A stretch of DNA of 12,150 nt from an uncultured Lachnospiraceae bacterium (lineage in GTDB: Bacteria; Bacillota; Clostridia; Lachnospirales; Lachnospiraceae), in contig CAJUEI010000108.1 in NCBI GenBank assembly GCA_910585255.1, forward strand, positions 1 through 12,150. Reading direction: 5' to 3'. Shown here one piece after another: positions 1 to 6,400 of this stretch; position 1 is the stretch's first letter; the number at the start of each line of letters is the position of its first letter. Position numbers and translations under genes: made by a program. Under the pieces are notes generated by a model. The model was not told the DNA's origin. It saw only the letters and a list, made by a program, of their open reading frames with translations, and searched no databases.

Positions 1-59
1 TTGTCAGCAGCCCGTTTCACGGTCTGCGTGTAGTTCCTTGTAAACTGACCTAATAGTGA

Positions 60-929
60 CTATAAAAATTTTTTTGCTTCCTCTTTAGAAAACTGAAATT
101 TTTCTTGAATTTTTTGAAGAATTACTTCATCTGAAACAGTAAAATCGCGTAATATGGACACTAATTGCTGTATCCCTTGTTGTATCCCCTGCTCAATTCC
201 CTGCTCGATTCCCTGCTCAATTCCTTGTTCAATCCCCTGCTGTCTGCCTTTTTCAATATTTTCTTGATCACGCATAAATAATGTCATAAATTCCAGCCTC
301 CATTTCCGATTTTTCTTTGCTTTTTTTACGGCTTCCTCTAATTTTTGAATAAAAGGATCCTCTGATTTTTTTCCGGTTATATAATCTAAAAAAACTTGTA
401 ATTCTTGTCGGCAGTCTTTTTCTGTACCGTTTGCATTTAAGAAGATTTTGGTTGTGCCGTCATTTAAAGAAACGGTATTATCTTCTTTACAAATATTTTC
501 AAAGGTGTAAACATGCCGACCTTTACCAAACGGATTGAAGGGACAGATAAAAATAATAAAACATGGTTTTAATTTGCTGTAAAGTTCACCTTTATCGATC
601 AGTTGTAAATCAATAATACTTTGATAGTATCGGGTTCGTTTTGGAAGTTCTTTGGTATCGATAACTTGCATTTCAATATCATAAACTGTTCCTTTTTCGT
701 CTTTCACATAGACATCAAGCCGAATACTTTTGGCATCGAAGTCAGGGTTAATTGTTTTTTGTAATTCAGGATAGGCGATTCGCTCAATTTCTAAATGGGG
801 AAGAATTCGCTGGAGCAGTTCTTTACATAGTTCTGCATCCTGCATTACTTTTCCGAACAGGAAATCATTTGAAATACTAAGTTCTTCCCAGATAGTATCT
901 ATATTTTTCTTTTTTGTTGTAAGTTCCAT
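60..929 (-). CDS. Rpn family recombination-promoting nuclease / PD-(D/E)XK nuclease family transposase
   Basis: The 289-aa protein matches my recollection of the Rpn/transposase_31 group of PD-(D/E)XK endonucleases, which act on DNA and are linked to RecA-independent recombination and phage defence. The N-terminal LSISNDFLFGKVM (residues 18-30) is the typical family opening. The nuclease core shows D72 in RLDVYV and E86-x-Q88 in DIEMQV, the expected acidic and E-x-Q residues of the fold, followed by RTRYYQS (98-104). Residues 200-210 are a lysine-rich helix. Residues 231-254 are six QGIE/QGIQ tetrapeptides, a repeat commonly seen in this family, and a short helical tail follows. The ATG at 929 is the only plausible start: there is no upstream in-frame start before a stop-free AT-rich leader, and the nearest AAAGGAA lies about 15 nt upstream, which is a long spacing. 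It is transcribed divergently from everything else in the window. The family call is secure; the biological role here is inferred. Confidence 0.88.
   Translation of the reverse strand: MELTTKKKNIDTIWEELSISNDFLFGKVMQDAELCKELLQRILPHLEIERIAYPELQKTINPDFDAKSIRLDVYVKDEKGTVYDIEMQVIDTKELPKRTRYYQSIIDLQLIDKGELYSKLKPCFIIFICPFNPFGKGRHVYTFENICKEDNTVSLNDGTTKIFLNANGTEKDCRQELQVFLDYITGKKSEDPFIQKLEEAVKKAKKNRKWRLEFMTLFMRDQENIEKGRQQGIEQGIEQGIEQGIEQGIQQGIQQLVSILRDFTVSDEVILQKIQEKFQFSKEEAKKFL
168..239 (-). repeat. 12-bp tandem repeat encoding (QGIE)n in the rpn gene
   Basis: Six consecutive 12-bp units encode the tetrapeptide Q-G-I-E/Q at residues 231-254. The units differ at third positions and at the last codon (four QGIE followed by two QGIQ), so the array is moderately diverged. 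Since 12 is a multiple of 3, gain or loss of units would leave the frame intact and only change the length of the helix or linker. Confidence 0.9.
285..301 (-). promoter_or_regulatory. Internal Shine-Dalgarno and ATG inside the rpn gene (possible RpnS start)
   Basis: On the minus strand a GGAGG core (297-301) lies 9 nt upstream of an in-frame ATG (285-287, Met215 of the full protein). This is a better ribosome site than the one in front of the full-length gene. Starting here would give a 75-aa protein (60-287) made of the QGIE repeat and the C-terminal helix, without the nuclease core. For E. coli Rpn proteins, small intragenic products made from an internal start have been reported to inhibit the full-length toxic nuclease. 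The site is seen; its use is inferred. Confidence 0.45.
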
Positions 930-1020
930 TTGTTTTTGCTCTGTTTCCTTTCTAAAAAATATTATGTAAATATTTTTTGTAATAGTTATTCTGTCTGTTG
1001 GTAATTCTCTTTTTTATTTA

Positions 1021-1049
1021 ATAATATGACAAAAGGAATAAGTTGTAAA
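1021..1049 (-). promoter_or_regulatory. Putative sigma-A promoter for the rpn gene
   Basis: Read on the minus strand, TTTACA (1044-1049) is separated by exactly 17 bp from TATTAT (1021-1026). Transcription would begin near 1014 and give an AT-rich leader of about 85 nt before the start codon at 929. The surrounding DNA is very AT-rich, so a chance match is possible. Confidence 0.45.
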
Positions 1050-1223
1050 GAGGATATTTATTTCTAAGAAAATAATGAAAGAGCAGTAAAATAAGGTTAT
1101 TTCACTTAGATAGATTAGGCATAATTTGCTCATATAAAAGAATTAGGAACTTCTTTGGTGTAATTTTTTGCTTGCTGAGAAAGAGAGTATATGTTATATT
1201 TAGAATATAAGAAATATAAAAAT

Positions 1224-1327
1224 TTAACCTATCAAGGAAGTCTCTTGCTTCTAAGCTGTGAAGGCGAAAGTGGTGGGTTGGGGGTTTCCTTGTGTCAGGT
1301 GGGGACGAGCCCCATCTGACAAGCTGC
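1224..1327 (+). repeat. Structured repeat, copy 1 (3'-truncated cloverleaf element)
   Basis: This is a diverged copy of the element at 1368-1490. It keeps the leading TTAACCT, a 12-bp helix (1233-1244 with 1281-1292; CAAGGAA/TTCCTTG extended by five further pairs, three of them G-U), and the conserved apical sequences CTTCTAAG and GGCGAAA. A second 12-bp helix follows (1293-1304 with 1310-1321, one G-U). It then keeps AGCTGC, after which similarity ends, so the last small hairpin and the closing strand are missing. The strand given is the orientation in which it reads like copy 2; transcription is not shown. Confidence 0.75.
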
Positions 1328-1367
1328 ATTTTCCTGTCCTGCTAGATTGTTTATTTTGTGGATATTT

Positions 1368-1490
1368 TAACCTCATCAAGGAAGTCCCCCGCTTCTAAGC
1401 CGCCAAGGCGAAAACGGTGGGTTGGGACTTCCTTGTTTCAGTGGGAGTGCAGACTCCCACTGAAAAGCTGCGATAGCAGCTATGAGGTTA
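1368..1490 (+). repeat. Structured repeat, copy 2: complete four-way-junction (cloverleaf) element
   Basis: Four helices tile 123 nt without gaps at the junction. P1 is 1368-1376 with 1482-1490 (TAACCTCAT/ATGAGGTTA, 9 bp). P2 is 1377-1388 with 1424-1435 (CAAGGAAGTCCC/GGGACTTCCTTG, 12 bp). P3 is 1436-1448 with 1453-1465 (13 bp, loop GCAG). P4 is 1466-1471 with 1476-1481 (AGCTGC/GCAGCT, loop GATA). All pairs in these helices are Watson-Crick. The P2 apical part (1389-1423) can add a CCG/CGG helix and a small GCC/GGC hairpin. It is not a tRNA: the arms are too long and it lacks the D-, anticodon- and T-loop signatures. It could be a structured RNA, a DNA palindrome mobilised by a transposase, or a leader of the downstream gene 104 nt away. 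Confidence 0.8.
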
Positions 1491-1594
1491 TGAGCAAGTA
1501 GCGAAGCGGATTGCGAATATCCGATTTGACTTTTTACAGGCATGAGGAAAACTAAAAGGTCAGAAAATTTTATAAGAATATTGAGGGAGAAACA

Positions 1595-1810
1595 ATGGCT
1601 GATATTAAGTATGAAATAAAAAAAGAATTAGGTGTAATTTCTGAAAGTCCGAAGGGATGGAAAAAAGAATTGAATCTTGTTTCCTGGAATGGAGGAACTC
1701 CAAAGTATGATATTCGTGACTGGGCTCCGGATCATGAAAAAATGGGAAAAGGAATTACTTTAACCAAAGAAGAGGCACAGGAGTTGTATAAACTTTTAAG
1801 TCAGATTTAA
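1595..1810 (+). CDS. ydbC: YdbC/PC4-like single-stranded nucleic-acid-binding protein
   Basis: The 71-aa protein closely resembles the small bacterial YdbC family, which has the fold of the eukaryotic transcription coactivator PC4 and binds single-stranded DNA as a dimer. Recognisable parts are the N-terminal strand with ISESPKGWKKELNLVSWN (15-32), the segment PKYDIRDWAPDHEKMGKGIT (36-55), and a C-terminal amphipathic helix (56-71) that forms the dimer interface in the family. The length is normal for YdbC. The ATG at 1595 is preceded by GAGGGAG at 1583-1589, a strong ribosome site. No clear promoter is visible. The structured repeat ends about 105 nt upstream. The next possible ORF begins 15 nt downstream. 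The family assignment is confident; the in vivo role (ssDNA handling or transcription support) is not well defined. Confidence 0.88.
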   Translation: MADIKYEIKKELGVISESPKGWKKELNLVSWNGGTPKYDIRDWAPDHEKMGKGITLTKEEAQELYKLLSQI

Positions 1811-1825
1811 AAAAAGGATTAAAAT

Positions 1826-1915
1826 ATGGACGAAAGACAGGAGAGATTGTACAGGATAAAGAAAAACGGTTTATATTGGAAAAAACAGAAATGGAAGATA
1901 GTGAAAACCGAATAA
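1826..1915 (+). CDS. Possible 29-aa basic small protein downstream of ydbC
   Basis: An ATG at 1826 opens a 29-codon frame ending in TAA at 1913-1915. AAGGA at 1814-1818 lies about 7 nt upstream, and the ydbC stop is only 15 nt away, so translation from a shared transcript is plausible. The product is lysine/arginine-rich with two tryptophans and begins MDERQERLYRIKKNG. I do not recognise it. It may be a real small protein, a remnant of a longer gene, or chance. Confidence 0.25.
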   Translation: MDERQERLYRIKKNGLYWKKQKWKIVKTE

Positions 1916-2182
1916 AAAGTGAAAGAAAATTGAGAAAAACACTGGAATTGGAAAGGAAGATTCTGGAGTTTTTTTCAATTTCTTCTTTTCTTGTTTATAT
2001 TTATAAATAAAATATTCCTAATGTTTTCTATTTAGCAAACTATATAAGAATATGGCATAGTTGATAAAATTTTTACTGTCCAGAATCTACATAGCACGAC
2101 ATTTTTCGCAGAAAAGGGAAATTTTTCAAATACAAAAACAGTTTTAAAAATAAATATTTTTTGACGTTTATTAAAAAAACAT
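1916..2182. other. AT-rich non-coding stretch before the lipoprotein promoter
   Basis: I see no gene, RNA or convincing terminator here. A run of seven T at about 1971-1977 follows only a weak potential stem, so it cannot be called a terminator for the ydbC transcript. A TTGACG at 2161-2166 precedes the better promoter just downstream. Confidence 0.5.
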
Positions 2183-2210
2183 TTGACATTTTATTGAAAA
2201 GTGGTATCAT
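2183..2210 (+). promoter_or_regulatory. Sigma-A promoter of the lipoprotein gene
   Basis: A perfect TTGACA (2183-2188) is followed after 16 bp by TATCAT (2205-2210). The predicted start near 2217 leaves a leader of about 42 nt. The gene's ribosome site AGAGGG (2243-2248) lies 10 nt before the ATG. Confidence 0.75.
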
Positions 2211-2258
2211 TATACAGGGTAAGGTTAAAAAATGTAAAAGAAAGAGGGAAAAAGTATT

Positions 2259-3191
2259 ATGAGAAAAGGAAAACGTTTTGTTGGAGCAATTTTAGCCGTT
2301 ATGATGACAGCATCATTAGTTTCATGCGGAAAAGAAGCCGACAATAATAACACACAGGCAGTAGGAAATACTGTGACAAGACAGGAAGAAAACACCACAG
2401 CAAAGCAGGAAGAAACTACTACAGAAAAAGTAGATGCATTGGAAGCTGCAAAGAAAAACATGGAAAATATTACCAGCATGGAAACAAAGATGGTAATGGA
2501 CATGGATATGAAGATCAGTGCAGAAGGTCAGGAACAAGCTGTTGCAAGTGTTACTACAATGGATATGGTTTGTTTTAGTGATCCGTTTAAGATTAAAATG
2601 GATATGACAATGTATATGGGAGAATTAGGCAGTGTTACACAGACGATTTATGGAGATGTTGCAGAAGACGGAACTGCTGCATTATATCTCAATGATGGGA
2701 CTGGCTGGCAGACACAGACAGTTGCGGTAGGAGATATGGATCAGTATGATGCTCGCAGCAATATTCTTTCTGTTATTGAAGATGGTGTAACCTATACAAT
2801 GGAAGGAACAGAGCAGGTAGACGGAGCAAGTGCCGTAAAATATTCCCATGTAATGCAGGGAGACGAGATGAAAGAATCACTGCTTTCTTCCGGTGCATTA
2901 GACAGCGTAGCTTCTCTTGGATTAGATGCCAGTCAGATGGAAGGAATGTTGGATGGCTTGGGAGAGATGACAGAATATATTTGGATTGATGAAGCAACTT
3001 TATATCCTGTAAAGTATGAAGTAGATATGACAGAAATTATGGATAAATTAATGGCAAATGTAGTAGAAGCTTTGGGAGATCAGGCACAGGGAATGAGCAT
3101 CAATATTCCAAAGATGAAAATGAGCATGACTTGTTCTAATTATAATAGTGCAGCAGACTTTACAATTCCAGAGGAAGCAAAAGCAAATTAA
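2259..3191 (+). CDS. Secreted methionine-rich lipoprotein, DUF6612/LolA-like
   Basis: The 310-aa product has a lipoprotein signal: positive N-terminus MRKGKR, hydrophobic stretch 7-19 and lipobox LVSC with the lipidated Cys23. Residues 24-60 form a low-complexity N/T/E-rich tether expected to hold the domain away from the membrane. From about 61 on, alternating polar and hydrophobic residues suggest a beta-rich fold of the kind annotated DUF6612 or LolA/LppX-like in clostridia; IWIDEATLYPVKYEVDM (241-257) fits that fold. Methionines alternate every second residue at 78-84, 114-120 and 286-290, placing them on one face of a strand. Only two cysteines follow Cys23 (C105, C292) and could form a disulfide. 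The gene has its own promoter and terminator, so it is monocistronic. Its role is unknown; lipid, envelope-stress or metal binding are all possible. Confidence 0.8.
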   Translation: MRKGKRFVGAILAVMMTASLVSCGKEADNNNTQAVGNTVTRQEENTTAKQEETTTEKVDALEAAKKNMENITSMETKMVMDMDMKISAEGQEQAVASVTTMDMVCFSDPFKIKMDMTMYMGELGSVTQTIYGDVAEDGTAALYLNDGTGWQTQTVAVGDMDQYDARSNILSVIEDGVTYTMEGTEQVDGASAVKYSHVMQGDEMKESLLSSGALDSVASLGLDASQMEGMLDGLGEMTEYIWIDEATLYPVKYEVDMTEIMDKLMANVVEALGDQAQGMSINIPKMKMSMTCSNYNSAADFTIPEEAKAN

Positions 3192-3227
3192 AACGGAATA
3201 TTGGAATTAGATAAAAAGCAGGGGGAG

Positions 3228-3266
3228 AACAGGAAGAACATCATTGAGATGTTTTTCCTGTTTTTT
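3228..3266 (+). terminator. Intrinsic terminator after the lipoprotein gene
   Basis: A 15-bp stem (3228-3242 with 3248-3262, one G-U pair, short ATTGA loop) built from AACAGGAAGAACATC and its complement is followed by a T-run to 3266. It insulates the rpoB promoter that starts 21 bp further on. Confidence 0.9.
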
Positions 3267-3286
3267 CCTATTTATCAAAAATTTCC

Positions 3287-3315
3287 TTGACAACCCTTTC
3301 CAAGCATGTTATTAT
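3287..3315 (+). promoter_or_regulatory. Strong extended -10 promoter of rpoBC
   Basis: TTGACA (3287-3292), a 17-bp spacer and TATTAT (3310-3315), with a TG one base before the -10 element (3307-3308), match the sigma-A consensus with an extended -10. Transcription would start near 3322, giving a leader of about 99 nt. The leader contains no recognisable L10/L12 binding structure; it holds a self-complementary TTTTTATAAAAA near 3390-3401. This places rpoBC under its own promoter. Confidence 0.82.
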
Positions 3316-3403
3316 GGAAAATGCACTATTGTGGTGATGTGGGCTTATTATGCGCAAAAATCAAAGCGAGTATACGCCGACAGCAGCTTTTTTATAAAAA
3401 GAC

Positions 3404-3412
3404 AAGGGGTGA
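3404..3412 (+). promoter_or_regulatory. Ribosome binding site that fixes the rpoB start
   Basis: AAGGGGTGA lies 8 nt before the ATG at 3421. The open frame extends upstream to an ATG at 3244, but that start lies inside the preceding terminator and before the promoter, so the 59 extra codons cannot be translated from this transcript. Confidence 0.9.
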
Positions 3413-3420
3413 AACGTCAA

Positions 3421-6400
3421 ATGGAGAAAAACAGGATACGTCCAGTGAAAACCGAAAAGAGCATACGTATGAGTTATGCCAGACAAAAAGAAGTTCTCGA
3501 TATGCCAAATCTTCTTGAAATTCAGACAGACTCTTATAAGTGGTTTCTGGATGAAGGACTTAGAGAAGTTTTTAGAGATATCTCTCCGATTGCAGATTAC
3601 AGTGGACATTTAAGCCTGGAGTTTGTGGATTTTGAACTTTGTGAAAAAGAAGCAAAATATACAATCGAACAGTGTAAAGAGAGAGATGCAACCTATGCAG
3701 CTCCATTAAAAGTCAAAGTAAGACTTTACAATAAGGAAAAAGACGAAATCAATGAACATGAAATATTCATGGGTGATCTGCCGTTAATGACCGCAACCGG
3801 AACCTTTGTAATCAATGGGGCAGAACGAGTAATTGTAAGCCAGTTAGTACGTTCTCCTGGAATCTATTACGGAATCACACATGATAAGATCGGGAAAGAA
3901 CTCTATTCCTGTACTGTAATTCCAAACCGTGGTGCATGGTTAGAATATGAAACCGATTCCAATGACGTTTTTTATGTACGAGTAGACAGAACCAGAAAAG
4001 TTCCTGTTACCGTATTAATCCGTGCCTTAGGATTAGGAACCAATGCGGAAATTATAGAATTATTTGGTGAGGAACCGAAATTATTGGCAAGTTTTACAAA
4101 AGATACTTCCGATAATTATCAGGACGGTTTGCTGGAATTATATAAGAAGATACGTCCAGGTGAACCTCTTTCCGTGGATAGTGCAGAAAGTTTAATTACA
4201 GCAATGTTCTTCGATCCAAGAAGATATGATTTGGCAAAAGTAGGTCGATATAAATTTAATAAAAAACTTCACTTTAAAAATCGAATTACCAATCATGTAT
4301 TGGGCAAGGATGTAATTGATCCTGCAACAGGTGAAGTAATGGCAGCGGCTGGTACGGTAGTAACACGTGAGATGGCAGCTGCAATACAAAATGCTGCGGT
4401 AAAAGCAGTGTGGATACAGACTGAGAACAGAAATGTAAAAGTACTGTCGAATATGATGGTAGATTTGACAAACTATGTGGATTGTATTCCAAAAGAATTA
4501 GGAGTAACAGAAGATGTCTATTATCCTGTATTAGAAGGAATTTTAGCCGATCATGCAGGAGAAGAAGAGGCAATAAAGGCAGCAATTAAAAAGAATATTC
4601 CGGATCTGATTCCAAAACATATTACAAAGGAAGATATCTTTGCTTCTATTAATTACAATATGCATTTGGAAGAGGGAATCGGTACAGATGACGATATTGA
4701 CCATTTGGGCAATAGACGAATCCGTGCAGTCGGAGAATTATTACAGAACCAGTACCGCATTGGACTTTCCAGAATGGAGCGGGTGGTTCGGGAACGAATG
4801 ACAACACAGGACTTAGATGGGGTATCCCCGCAGTCTTTAATTAATATTAAGCCGGTAACGGCAGCCGTAAAAGAATTTTTCGGGAGCTCACAGCTTTCGC
4901 AGTTTATGGATCAGAATAATCCGTTGGGAGAACTGACACATAAAAGACGTCTTTCTGCACTAGGTCCAGGCGGACTTTCCAGAGACCGTGCCGGATTCGA
5001 AGTGCGTGACGTACACTATACACACTATGGAAGAATGTGTCCGATTGAGACACCAGAAGGTCCGAATATCGGATTGATTAATTCATTGGCATGTTATGCA
5101 AGAGTAAATGAATATGGATTTGTAGAAGCTCCTTATCGAAAGGTGGACAAGACCGATCCAAAGAACCCTCGCGTAACAGATGAAGTCATTTATCTGACAG
5201 CGGATGAAGAGGATAACTATGTAGTAGCACAGGCGAATGAGGCACTGGACGAAGAAGGGCATTTTGTAAGAAACAGTGTATCAGGACGCTATCGGGAGGA
5301 GACTTCCGAGTTTGAGAAGAGAAAAATCGATTTGATGGACGTTTCGCCTAAGATGGTATTTTCTGTGGCAACTTCCATGATTCCGTTTTTACAGAATGAC
5401 GATGCAAACCGTGCTTTAATGGGTTCGAATATGCAGCGTCAGGCGGTACCGCTTTTAACAACAGAAGCCCCTGTAGTTGGAACAGGAATTGAGACAAAGG
5501 CAGCGGTAGACTCCGGTGTCTGTGTAGTGGCAAAAAAGGCAGGAGTAATCGAACGCTCTACTTCAAGAGAGATTACGATTCGCTATGATGAAGACGGAAC
5601 AAAAGAGACCTATCGTTTAATTAAATATGCAAGAAGCAATCAGTCAAACTGCTATAATCAGAAGCCGATTGTACTAAAAGGCGAACATGTAAATGCAGGG
5701 CAGGTAATTGCAGACGGGGCTTCTACCGCAAATGGAGAGATTGCACTGGGTAAAAATCCGCTGATTGGATTTATGACCTGGGAAGGTTATAACTATGAAG
5801 ATGCCGTACTGTTAAGCGAACGGCTGGTAATGGATGATGTATACACTTCGATTCATATTGAAGAATATGAGGCAGAATCCCGTGATACCAAGTTAGGACC
5901 GGAGGAGATTACAAGAGATGTACCCGGAGTCGGAGACGATGCATTAAAGGATTTGGACGAAAGAGGAATTATTCGAATCGGTGCAGAGGTGCGTGCCGGA
6001 GATATCTTGGTGGGAAAAGTAACGCCAAAGGGAGAGACAGAACTGACAGCAGAAGAGCGGCTTCTGCGTGCTATTTTCGGAGAAAAGGCAAGAGAAGTGC
6101 GGGATACTTCCTTAAAAGTACCGCATGGAGAATATGGAATTATTGTAGATGCAAAAGTCTTTACAAGAGAGAATGGGGATGAACTGCCTCCAGGTGTCAA
6201 TCAGACTGTTCGTATCTATATTGCACAAAAGAGAAAGATTTCGGTAGGAGATAAGATGGCAGGGCGGCATGGAAATAAGGGTGTGGTTTCCCGCGTGCTT
6301 CCAGTAGAAGATATGCCGTTTTTACCAAATGGACGTCCGTTAGATATTGTATTAAATCCATTAGGGGTGCCTTCTCGTATGAATATCGGGCAGGTTTTGG

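Larger units (their letters stand above)
930..1594. other. 665-bp region between rpn and the ydbC-like gene
   Basis: This stretch holds the putative rpn promoter (1021-1049) and the two structured repeats (1224-1327 and 1368-1490). Between 1050 and 1223 I see only AT-rich sequence with frequent stops and no convincing gene or site. After the second repeat, 1491-1582 contains a short CGGAT/ATCCG hairpin near 1507-1523 and the ribosome site of the next gene. I found no clear promoter for that gene: TTGACT at 1526-1531 has no -10 at a suitable distance. Confidence 0.7.

Noticed and set aside
1..59. Terminator or gene end left of rpn
   Set aside because: Only weak, mismatched stems can be drawn and no T-run follows on the minus strand, so no feature is called.
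1102..1329. 75-aa minus-strand open frame spanning structured repeat copy 1
   Set aside because: Half of it is the reverse strand of the structured repeat and the rest is AT-rich DNA. It has no family likeness, and the start lies inside the repeat without a ribosome site.
1368..1490. Cloverleaf as a tRNA or tRNA-like gene
   Set aside because: Helix lengths of 9, 12, 13 and 6 bp, no T-loop or D-loop consensus, no anticodon loop of seven bases and no unpaired positions between arms exclude a tRNA.
3244..3420. 59-codon N-terminal extension of rpoB
   Set aside because: The upstream ATG lies within the preceding terminator and before the promoter, while the ATG at 3421 has AAGGGGTGA and the family N-terminus.
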